This document shows positions 45,861 to 53,234 of a stretch of DNA of 64,000 nt, piece by piece. This DNA comes from JBFWWP01 sp050246115. GTDB lineage: Bacteria > Planctomycetota > UBA8108 > UBA1146 > JAJFFE01. The DNA lies in contig JBFWWP010000002.1 of NCBI GenBank assembly GCA_050246115.1, positions 62,001 through 126,000 on the forward strand. Direction: 5' to 3'. Both the position numbers and the translations under genes were made by a program. Position 1 is the first letter of the stretch. Every line of letters begins with the position of its first letter. The notes beneath the pieces are model-generated. The model worked only from the letters and a program-made list of their open reading frames with translations, did not search any database and was not told the DNA's origin.

Positions 45861-46907
45861 TCAGGAGCCGGGAACGATCACGATCTTTCCGAATACACTG
45901 CGGTCCTCGAGTAGGCGGTGGGCGTCCTGGATCCTCGCGAGCGGCAGAACGTCCGAAACGATGCTCCGCAGTCGCCCACTGCCCAGAAGGTCCACGAGTC
46001 GAGCGACCGTACCTTTGGAGCCCATTGTCGACCCGAGGATCGACAGCTGCTTGAAGAACACAGTCCTGAGGTCAATGGCCACATCGGCGCCCGTTGTCGC
46101 GCCGCAGGTCACGATTCGCCCGCCCCAGGCGGTGCTCGCAACGCTGTCAACCCAGGTGGTCTTGCCGACGTGTTCGAGCACCACGTCGGCGCCTCGCCGC
46201 GCGGTCATCGACTTGACTCGGTCTGGGACGGACTCGCGACCATGGTGGATGACCTCGTCGGCACCGAGGCTGCGAAGGCGGGCGCACTTCTGGTCGGACC
46301 CGGCGGTCGCAATCACCGTGCAGCCGTGAAGCTTCGCGATCTGAATCGCCATCACACCAACCCCGCTGCCACCGGCGAGTACCAGAACGGTCTCTCCGGC
46401 ACGGATCTGCGCGCGGTCTACGAGCATGGTCCAGGCCGTAAGAGAAGACAATACGAAGCTGCCGGCCTCTTCAAAGGTCGTGGACTTGGGTTTCGGGAGC
46501 ACGTTCGCAACGGGTACCGCGAGAAACTCGGCACAGGTACCGTCCCTGGCCTCACCGAGGATGCGGTAGTGGCGACACAATGGGTCGCGCCCGGACAAGC
46601 AGGCAGCGCAGACTCCGCACGAAGTTCCCGGTGAAATGATGACTTCGGTACCGAGCTCGACCTGGTCGACGCCGAGTCCCCTTTCGACGACCACGCCGGC
46701 CCCATCCGACCCCAGCACGAGCGGCAGGGGAAAGGAGTGACCGGGGACTCCGCGGCGTACCCACAGGTCGAGGTGGTTCATGCCACTGGCCCGCAGACTC
46801 ACCAGTACGTGGCCCGGTGGTGGTGTTGGCACGGGACGCTGGGCAACGGACACAGCGTCCAATTCACCATGGCGCTCGACCCACGCTGCCTTCATCCGAG
46901 TGGCCAT
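45861..46907 (-). CDS. Zinc-type alcohol dehydrogenase/quinone oxidoreductase family protein
   Basis: A 348-residue medium-chain dehydrogenase/reductase. The GroES-like part includes GSDGAGVVVERG and the structural zinc Cys cluster CGVCAACLSGRDPLC; the catalytic zinc position is altered because the first ligand segment reads SGMNHLDLWVR without Cys. The Rossmann part is VLVLAGGSGVGVMAIQIAKL. This combination, structural zinc without full catalytic zinc, points to an NADPH-dependent reductase acting on an enone or enoyl thioester. Neighbouring genes are acyl-CoA enzymes. Start at 46907 or four codons later. Confidence 0.85.
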   Translation of the reverse strand: MATRMKAAWVERHGELDAVSVAQRPVPTPPPGHVLVSLRASGMNHLDLWVRRGVPGHSFPLPLVLGSDGAGVVVERGLGVDQVELGTEVIISPGTSCGVCAACLSGRDPLCRHYRILGEARDGTCAEFLAVPVANVLPKPKSTTFEEAGSFVLSSLTAWTMLVDRAQIRAGETVLVLAGGSGVGVMAIQIAKLHGCTVIATAGSDQKCARLRSLGADEVIHHGRESVPDRVKSMTARRGADVVLEHVGKTTWVDSVASTAWGGRIVTCGATTGADVAIDLRTVFFKQLSILGSTMGSKGTVARLVDLLGSGRLRSIVSDVLPLARIQDAHRLLEDRSVFGKIVIVPGS

Positions 46908-47008
46908 GACGCTTTCGTTCTAGCCCGAAGGTCTCGAGAAGCCTGTGAATCGATCGGGACCGGTCCCGAGGTCGCAGCTTGGTGCCGCAGTACTGCAGGT
47001 CACGGGTC

Positions 47009-47812
47009 TCACCGTCCCTGGAAGTCCGGCGCGCGCTTCTCTACGTAGGCGCGAATCCCTTCGGCGGCGTCGCGGGTCGCGAAGAGACGTCGCTGGAGCT
47101 CACGCTCGAGCGAGAGCCCGTCCTGGAGGCTCATTTCCGTTCCACTCTGCACACTCCGCTTAATGAGTCCCACCGCTTCGGAGGCTGCGTGCGGAGGACA
47201 GAATCCGTGGGCGTACTCCAAGACGCGCGCATCGAAGTCAGCGTCATCCCAGACGTGCGTCACTAGGCCTTCCGCGAGCGCCTCTTCGAAGGTTGCGCTT
47301 CTCCCGGTAACCATCCACTCCAAGGCTCTGGTCTTGCCCAGCACACGGGGCAGACGCTGCGTCCCCCCCGTACCCGGAAGGACGCCAAGCTTCACCTCGG
47401 GGAGGCCGATCTTCCCGGCGCCTCGGCGAGCTACCCGCAGGTCGCACGCGAGAGCCACCTCCAGTCCGCCGCCCACGCAGTGTCCGTTCAAGGCTGCGAT
47501 GGTCAGTTTCGGCGTGTGCTCCAATCGGCTCAGCGTCTCATTCGCATGGAGACAGAAGTAGTACTTGTACTCCGGCGTGACCCCATCCAGCATCTTGATA
47601 TCTGCCCCAGCACAGAAGAACTTGTCGCCAGCCCCCCGAAGCACGATCACGTGCACGTCTTCGTCGAAGCGAGCAGCAAGTATCGCCTCGTCCAGTTCTC
47701 GCATCATGGCGTAGGAGTAGCAATTCGCCGGGGCGTTCCGGAGTTCGAGAATCGCCGCACCATCGACGACGGCGTAGCCGACCAGTTTGTCCTGCCCTGT
47801 ACTGTCTGTCAT
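47009..47812 (-). CDS. Enoyl-CoA hydratase/isomerase family protein (second)
   Basis: A 267-residue crotonase-fold enzyme with both catalytic Glu positions (GHCVGGGLEVALACDLRVA and GKIGLPEVKLGVLPGTGGTQ) and oxyanion segment FFCAGADIKMLDGVTPEY. The ATG at 47812 has AGGAG before it. Sequence phrases such as YKYYFCLHANETLSRLE differ from the first hydratase, so the two are not recent copies. It probably acts in the same acyl-CoA pathway as the neighbouring dehydrogenases. Confidence 0.9.
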   Translation of the reverse strand: MTDSTGQDKLVGYAVVDGAAILELRNAPANCYSYAMMRELDEAILAARFDEDVHVIVLRGAGDKFFCAGADIKMLDGVTPEYKYYFCLHANETLSRLEHTPKLTIAALNGHCVGGGLEVALACDLRVARRGAGKIGLPEVKLGVLPGTGGTQRLPRVLGKTRALEWMVTGRSATFEEALAEGLVTHVWDDADFDARVLEYAHGFCPPHAASEAVGLIKRSVQSGTEMSLQDGLSLERELQRRLFATRDAAEGIRAYVEKRAPDFQGR

Positions 47813-48290
47813 ACAATGCTCCTGTGACCTCAAGACTCACGGCTCGTTGGTCGGTGTCGCGGGCCTGAAAGGACTGCGTATCGTCCTCGTCCCTCAGCGG
47901 CGCCACGACCTCCGTGGCATCGTCCGATGCTTCGGATCGAGATTCTAGACCCAAATCAAGCGCGGTACGCGCTTGATTTGGGTCCAGCCTCTCGATCCTC
48001 TTCGAAGGGGCTTTCGCAAAGCCCCTTGAGGCTGCGGCGAAGCCGCAGCGCTTCACCCACAACCGCTCGCCGTCGGCGCTGCTTTGGTGACGAACGCTCG
48101 CCTTCGGCCGATGCGACAAGCGCGGACTAGAGTTGCTTGAGAATGCGCTTGATTTGGGTCTAGACTCGAGTCGAGCCGGCCACGGGAGCGAAGCTCCTCG
48201 GCGTTGGAGGTCGGGAGTGAGGGCATGTGGGGGCAAAGCCCCTCGGTTCGGGAGCGGAGCAAGCACCCTGTGAGCCAGAAAGGATACGGG
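47813..48290. other. Intergenic region holding a complete dispersed element
   Basis: About 480 bases between the divergent hydratase and hydroxyacyl-CoA dehydrogenase genes. Nearly half is the element at 47945-48163. Promoters for both genes must lie on either side of it, but I cannot name them. Confidence 0.5.
47945..48163. mobile_element. 219-base element with perfect 19-base inverted ends (MITE-like)
   Basis: CTAGACCCAAATCAAGCGC (47945-47963) and its exact inverse (48145-48163) bound the element. A third inverse copy of the core, GCGCTTGATTTGGGTC, is at 47969-47984 and makes a local hairpin with the left end. Inside are a stem AAGGGGCTTT/AAAGCCCCTT and a stem GCTGCGGC/GCCGCAGC, the same series as in the repeats near 5450 and 31650. 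There is no coding frame. CTAG forms both ends, so a TA or CTAG target duplication is possible but not provable here. Confidence 0.7.
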
Positions 48291-49139
48291 ATGATTCGAC
48301 GGGTCGCCGTGCTCGGGGCGGGCACGATGGGGCAGGGAATTGCTCAGGTCGTGGCGATGGCGGGACTGCACTCGGTGCTTTACGACGTGGATGGGTCGGC
48401 ATTGGAGAGAGCGGCGCGGCAGATCGAATCCATGGTGGCAAAGGGCGTGGAGCGCGGCAAGTTGCCACCGAGCACGACAGCGCTCGTTGCCGAGCGCCTC
48501 GCCTACGAAAGCGCTCTGGAAAGGGCCATCGACGGCGCTGACTGTGTGATCGAGGCTGTCTTCGAGGACGCCGCTGTGAAGTCCCAGCTGTTCGCTCGAG
48601 TTGCCGAGCATGTGGACGACGATTGCCTGCTGGCGAGTAACACCTCGTCCCTATCGATCACGGGAATCGCCAGCGGTGTGCCGAGTCCGGGCAGGGTGGC
48701 CGGCATGCACTTCTTCAACCCGGTTCCGATCATGCCCCTGGTCGAGGTCGTCCGCGGCCTCGAGACCTCGCAGGTCACCATCGACCGGGCCGTTGCGCTG
48801 GCACGGGAGCTGGGCAAGGAGCCGATCGTCGTGCGGGACTCTCCTGGATTCGCCACCTCGCGCTTGGGGGTGGTCATCGGCCTCGAGGCCATTCGCATGC
48901 TCGAGTCGGGGGTCGGTGCCGCCGAGGACATCGACAAGGCGATGGAACTGGGCTATCGACATCCGATGGGCCCACTGCGGCTCAGCGACCTCGTTGGTCT
49001 CGACGTCCGCCTGGCGATTGCGGAGCACCTCCATCGGGAGATCGGTGAGCAGTTCCGCCCGCCGGCGCTACTGAGGAACATGGTTCGCGCAGGTCGTTTG
49101 GGAAAGAAATCTGGGCAGGGCTTCTACACTTGGCAGTAG
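48291..49139 (+). CDS. 3-hydroxyacyl-CoA dehydrogenase (3-hydroxybutyryl-CoA type)
   Basis: A 282-residue enzyme of the short single-domain-pair form. RRVAVLGAGTMGQGIAQVVA is the NAD-binding start, LASNTSSLSITGIASGVPSP and GMHFFNPVPIMPLVEVVRG contain the catalytic His-Phe-Asn-Pro element, and RHPMGPLRLSDLVGLD the C-terminal domain. It oxidises 3-hydroxyacyl-CoA to 3-oxoacyl-CoA or the reverse. AAAGGATACGGG precedes the ATG at 48291. It stands divergent to the hydratase genes, with a MITE-like element between. Confidence 0.93.
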   Translation: MIRRVAVLGAGTMGQGIAQVVAMAGLHSVLYDVDGSALERAARQIESMVAKGVERGKLPPSTTALVAERLAYESALERAIDGADCVIEAVFEDAAVKSQLFARVAEHVDDDCLLASNTSSLSITGIASGVPSPGRVAGMHFFNPVPIMPLVEVVRGLETSQVTIDRAVALARELGKEPIVVRDSPGFATSRLGVVIGLEAIRMLESGVGAAEDIDKAMELGYRHPMGPLRLSDLVGLDVRLAIAEHLHREIGEQFRPPALLRNMVRAGRLGKKSGQGFYTWQ

Positions 49140-49567
49140 GGCTGAGCCTAACGGCCTGGGCCCGTAAAGCCCGCTTCGGGGACGCTCGGGCGGGATCGCA
49201 CGCGCCGTCGGCCCGCCGAGTTGATGAAGGGCAAGTTGCGACGGGGCTTTATCGGGGCTTTATCATGGCCACTCTGCACCCAGGCGGTTGCCGGTCGGGC
49301 ACCTCGTGAGATTGACTCCGGCAGGACGGCCGCTAGAGTGTGGGTGTGGGGAGAAGTAAGGGAGGCCCGGCCGATCGACCGGGAACTCGGGCTCGTCCAA
49401 CGCAAGACGATCGACTCGGCCAAAGGGCCTCGGCTGGCTGGGCGCAGAAAATGCCCGAGCCTCGCCGCGCTTGGTTCGCAGATTCGAATTGCGTGCCGAC
49501 CCGGACCTCCGAGGGTTGAACAAAGAGGGGGCCCAACGCCCTCATTCTTGGAGTGAGGAGGCGCTTC
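49140..49567. other. Intergenic region, nothing recognised
   Basis: About 430 bases. A short tandem GGGGCTTTATC occurs twice at 49243-49264. No gene, promoter or known repeat is supported. Confidence 0.4.
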
Positions 49568-50905
49568 ATGCGCACCATCGTTCAGAGGCTTTTGGTGGCG
49601 ACAGCGTGCTGCTTGGGTGGCTTGCTCCACGCGGGGCCCATCCCACCGGACACCTTCCGCGTTACGGGTGGCGCCGGCGAGACCGGTGACACGCTTGGTT
49701 CGGCGGTGATCTTCGATACCGTGAACGTCGTACAAGGGTGGTCGTTCGGACTGTGCCACGACGGAGCCAACTTGTCGCTCGTCAGCGCCACGTCCAGCCC
49801 GCTCGTGATGACCATCAACGGTGGCGCGGCGCCGGGCTTCCTTGCGCTCGACGCCATGCCTGCTGGCGGCGATGGCGTCACCATGGGGGTCGTGATCGAT
49901 CTGTTCGGCATCAACAACCTCGCGCCCGGGCTGGGCAACCAGATTCTGGTCTTGAGCTACGACCTGGTAGGGATGCCCGTTGGCGCCGACATCATGACGG
50001 ACGTCTGCTTTTGTGAGACGCTCGGCAACCCGGTCGTCGCCACCGTGTCCGTAGTCAATGGCGCGAGTGTCCCGCCGATTCAGCAGTGCGGCACGTTCAC
50101 GATCGGTGTCCCGCCGATGTTCGCCATCCAGGACTTCCTGTGCGTTGGCGGCCCGGACAACGTGGACATTACGTGGACCGCAACGACGACCTTCGACTAC
50201 TACTTGATTCACCGCGACGGTGTCTTCCTCGCCATGCTCCCCGGGGCGACCCTTTCCTTCTCGGAGACCATGTTGGCGGCAGGCACGTACCACTATGCCC
50301 TGATCGGCGTCGCGTTCCCGGATCCCATGGGCAGCCCGGTGATCGACGTCGCCGAGTGCGATGTCGACGTGATTCCGCTGGCGATCGACGACATGGGGAT
50401 CAACCCGACGATCGGCCCCTACACCGGCGGCACGCTCGTGACCATCACGGGCATCGGTTTCGCCCCGCCCGCCATGGACACCACCGTCACCTTTGACGGC
50501 GTCCCCCAAGCCTCGCTCACCATCGTCAACGACAACATGATCACCTTCGTCACGCAGTCCACCCTGACCCTTGGCCCGGTCGACGTGACCGTCTCCAACT
50601 CGAACGGCACCGAGACCGTGATCGACGGTTTCACCTACGCGTGGATCCGCGGCGACGCGAACTCCGACGGCTTCATCAACATTGCCGACGCGATCTTCAA
50701 CTTCTCGTTCCTGTTCGAGTCGGGCGCGGTCCCCCCCTGTCGTGACGCAGCCGACTTCAACGACGACGGCGGAATCAACATCGCCGACTCCATCTACCTG
50801 ATTTCGTTCCTGTTCGAGTCGGGCCCCCTACCGCCGCTCCCGTTCCCGACCGCCGGCTTCGACGGCACCCCGGGTGATCCGCTCGACTGCCTCGGGGTCT
50901 TCTAG
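49568..50905 (+). CDS. Exported protein with IPT/TIG-like domain and C-terminal dockerin-like repeats
   Basis: A 445-residue secreted protein (signal MRTIVQRLLVATACCLGGLL). The N-terminal part is a cohesin-like or general beta domain (FRVTGGAGETGDTLGSAV, WSFGLCHDGANLSLVSAT). Around residues 200 to 270 is a fibronectin-like unit, then an IPT/TIG domain (INPTIGPYTGGTLVTITGIG). The end has two calcium-binding dockerin-like repeats: RGDANSDGFINIADAIFNFS and DFNDDGGINIADSIYLISFL. In Planctomycetota these are frequent on secreted proteins and may serve attachment. GTGAGGAGG precedes the ATG at 49568. Confidence 0.85.
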   Translation: MRTIVQRLLVATACCLGGLLHAGPIPPDTFRVTGGAGETGDTLGSAVIFDTVNVVQGWSFGLCHDGANLSLVSATSSPLVMTINGGAAPGFLALDAMPAGGDGVTMGVVIDLFGINNLAPGLGNQILVLSYDLVGMPVGADIMTDVCFCETLGNPVVATVSVVNGASVPPIQQCGTFTIGVPPMFAIQDFLCVGGPDNVDITWTATTTFDYYLIHRDGVFLAMLPGATLSFSETMLAAGTYHYALIGVAFPDPMGSPVIDVAECDVDVIPLAIDDMGINPTIGPYTGGTLVTITGIGFAPPAMDTTVTFDGVPQASLTIVNDNMITFVTQSTLTLGPVDVTVSNSNGTETVIDGFTYAWIRGDANSDGFINIADAIFNFSFLFESGAVPPCRDAADFNDDGGINIADSIYLISFLFESGPLPPLPFPTAGFDGTPGDPLDCLGVF

Positions 50906-50930
50906 AACCTCGAGCTTTCCTCTCAGACCA

Positions 50931-50967
50931 ACGGGCGGGCCCGATTGACGCGATCGGGCCCGCCCGC
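50931..50967 (+). terminator. GC-rich hairpin after the dockerin gene
   Basis: CGGGCGGGCCCGAT and ATCGGGCCCGCCCG form a perfect stem of 14 pairs around TGACGCG or similar. No T-run follows (CTATACTG), so it is a weak candidate terminator or simply a palindrome before tRNA-Pro. Confidence 0.45.
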
Positions 50968-50998
50968 TATACTGAGCCCCTTCAAACTCGAGAACCAC

Positions 50999-51076
50999 CG
51001 GGGTGTGGCTCAGTCTGGCTAGAGCGCAGCGTTCGGGACGCTGAGGCCGGAGGTTCAAATCCTCTCACCCCGACCA
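50999..51076 (+). tRNA. tRNA-Pro (CGG)
   Basis: Acceptor CGGGGTG/CACCCCG with the C1-G72 pair of tRNA-Pro, anticodon loop TTCGGGA (CGG), T arm GGAGG/CCTCT. Unlike the other tRNAs of the window CCA is encoded (51074-51076). Confidence 0.95.
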
Positions 51077-51082
51077 AATTCC

Positions 51083-51118
51083 AACCCGCCGTGGCCAACA
51101 GGTTACGGCGGGTTTCTT
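51083..51118 (+). terminator. Terminator after tRNA-Pro
   Basis: AACCCGCCGT (51083-51092) pairs with ACGGCGGGTT (51105-51114), followed by TCTTCG. The stem is perfect, the T-run short. Confidence 0.65.
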
Positions 51119-51882
51119 CGTTGAGGGGGCGCGCTCGGTCGGCGCCGACGGCGTCCTTTCAGAAGGGACTCAGAAGACATCCTTCGCCCGACGAACCAAC
51201 GCGACGCATACCCAAGAGCACACGCCCTTCCGCAGGCCCCGGCGCGCCCTGGGAGCGCGGACAGCCTGTCCGCATCCTGGCCTCGCGCCACGGGACCTCC
51301 GCATACGACCCGGGCCCCACGCCTCCCACCACCGAGGCAGCCCTGCCTAGCGTGCCCAGCCCGGCATCGACGATCCTGTTCCCCTCTTCATCGTAGTCAG
51401 ATCGAAGCTGCCGGGTCTGGCACGGCCTACGCGTCCTCGGAAGCCACTCGTCGATGAGACCCTCACCTTTGGCTCTTTGGCAGTACTCTTCGCGGCGGAT
51501 CCCGAGTGTCCATTCGCTCGGAGTGAGATCCCGGTCATTGAGCGTCGGGCGGCTGAGCCCGCACGTTGCAGAGAGGCCGTCCGCCCGCCGGTGGGGGAAT
51601 CCCCGAGGCGACGCTCGGCGGTGAGGGAGCGTGATTCGCGAACGCTCGCCGGCAGATTCAGGGGGCGAGAGAGCTACTTCTGAGTTTGCCCGACCGGTTG
51701 CGTTCTGCGGGAAGTCTGCAACCCGTGCGACGACAACTGGCACGTGGCAAGGTCATGTCCGCTTCCCATGATCTTTAAGAACTGCCAGAGCGCCTCTGGG
51801 CTCGAATTCTTCGACCCTTCACTTTGACAATGCGCGTTCCCACCTGCTTCAATCTTGACACACGGGCTTCGATCTTGGACTC
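51119..51882. other. Intergenic region without a supported gene
   Basis: About 760 bases between tRNA-Pro and the dockerin/FGE-like gene. A minus-strand frame of about 190 codons covers most of it but has no ribosome binding site, a biased Arg/Pro/Gly composition and no recognisable domain. A weak promoter lies near the end (51824-51853). Confidence 0.45.
51824..51853 (+). promoter_or_regulatory. Candidate promoter of the FGE-like gene
   Basis: TTGACA (51824-51829) and TTCAAT (51848-51853) with 18 bases between; the -10 matches four of six. The gene begins about 30 bases later. Confidence 0.35.
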
Positions 51883-53085
51883 GTGAAGAAGGGAAGGTGT
51901 GGCGTGGGCCGGAGTCGACAGGGGATTCTCGGTGTCGTCGCTGGGGCCGTGTTGGCGGTCGTTCTCATGTTCTGTCCCGGAGCCACTCACGCGGATTTCG
52001 TCCGGGGCGACGCGAACTCCGATGGCGTCGTCAACGTCTCGGATCCGGTGCACACCCTCTTCTATCTGTTCTTGGGCGGTTCGATCACCTGCTTGGACGC
52101 CGCAGATGCAAACGATGACGGGGCTGTCCAAACCGCCGATGCCGTCGCGACGTTAACGCACCTCTTCTCGGGCGGGGCGCCGCCCCCCGCTCCGTTTCCG
52201 ACCTGTGGGGTTGACCCGACCGCGGACGGCGTGGACTGCGCCGTTACGCCGCCCGCCTGTGTTACTACTTCGTACGCGGGGTTGACCTTTGCCGGGACGA
52301 ACACGCAAGGCTACGACGAGTACACGCTCGACATCGATCCGACCGTGGTGCTGATCTTGATCCCGGGCGACACGTTCGACATCGGGCAGACGGGGACCAA
52401 CGGGATCCCGGTTCACCAGGTGACGCTGTCGCCTTACTTCATCGCGAAGTACGAGATCACGACGGCCCAGTACCGGCTGTACTGCGACGCAACCCTGACT
52501 CCTTACCCGCCGCCGCCGGACTGCTGCGGGATGCCGGCGGACCATTTCACGAATCCGCTGTATGATCACGATCCGGTCGTGATGGTGTCGTGGAACGATC
52601 TGAACGCTTCCGGTGGTTACCTGGAGTGGGCGGGCCTGGTGCTGCCGACGGAGGCGCAGTGGGAGTTCGCGGCCCGGGGGACGCCTGGCGGAGACGCAGG
52701 GCGCACGTATCCCTGGGGCAACGATCTGCCGGATGCGGGGGGCGTGTACCGGTGCAATGGGTGCTGGGGGTACTTCTGCAGCCCGACTGACGGATGGGTG
52801 TTCACGTCACCGGTAGATCAGTCGCCCTTTGACCAGTATCCGGGTCCGTTCGGGACGCTTGGCCAGGCCGGGAACGCGTGGGAGTGGTGCCAGGACTGGG
52901 TTGGAACGTACCCGTCGACGCCACAGACGGACCCCGCGGGGCCTGCTTCCGGCTCCTTCCGCGTGCTCCGCGGCGGCAGCTGGGGCAACGACGTCGGCAA
53001 CCTGCGGTCGGCGGTCGGCGGCGGCTCCGCCCCGTCGTTCCGCCACGGGAGTATCGGCTTCCGACCCGCCAGGTTACTCCCTTGA
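51883..53085 (+). CDS. Exported protein with N-terminal dockerin-like repeats and C-terminal formylglycine-enzyme-like (SUMF1) domain
   Basis: A 400-residue secreted protein starting at GTG (signal GILGVVAGAVLAVVLMF). Residues 38 to 110 are two dockerin-like repeats (RGDANSDGVVNVSDPVHTLF, DANDDGAVQTADAVATLTHL), here at the N-terminus. From about residue 155 follows a C-type-lectin-like FGE/SUMF1 domain: IPGDTFDIGQTG, YFIAKYEITTAQYRLYC, PTEAQWEFAARGTPGG, WEWCQDWVG and the end RGGSWGNDVGNLRSA...IGFRPARLL. The catalytic Cys pair of true formylglycine enzymes is not evident, so it is probably a binding protein. The last 30 codons resemble the variable region of a diversity-generating retroelement target. 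Confidence 0.85.
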   Translation: MKKGRCGVGRSRQGILGVVAGAVLAVVLMFCPGATHADFVRGDANSDGVVNVSDPVHTLFYLFLGGSITCLDAADANDDGAVQTADAVATLTHLFSGGAPPPAPFPTCGVDPTADGVDCAVTPPACVTTSYAGLTFAGTNTQGYDEYTLDIDPTVVLILIPGDTFDIGQTGTNGIPVHQVTLSPYFIAKYEITTAQYRLYCDATLTPYPPPPDCCGMPADHFTNPLYDHDPVVMVSWNDLNASGGYLEWAGLVLPTEAQWEFAARGTPGGDAGRTYPWGNDLPDAGGVYRCNGCWGYFCSPTDGWVFTSPVDQSPFDQYPGPFGTLGQAGNAWEWCQDWVGTYPSTPQTDPAGPASGSFRVLRGGSWGNDVGNLRSAVGGGSAPSFRHGSIGFRPARLLP

Positions 53086-53092
53086 TTTAGTT

Positions 53093-53118
53093 ACCCCTTC
53101 GCCTTCGGGCGCGTGGGG
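53093..53118 (+). other. Hairpin just after the FGE-like gene
   Basis: CCCC..CGCC TTCG GGCG..GGGG form a stem with a TTCG-type loop, 8 bases after the stop codon. It may be a terminator without T-run, or the DNA hairpin that lies after variable regions in some diversity-generating retroelements. Confidence 0.5.
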
Positions 53119-53234
53119 TCCCAGATGCAGAGCGGCCCGAGGCAGCGGAGCTTCACGCGCGACTGCGACGTCATTGTTCTTCGCGCCCCACTCAGATCGA
53201 CGGCTTCCGTCCGGCGACCCGCCCGGGACCCCGG

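Noticed and set aside
51159..51743. Minus-strand frame of about 190 codons in a gene-free region
   Set aside because: No ribosome binding site, Arg/Pro/Gly bias, no domain. Kept only as a remark in the intergenic entry.
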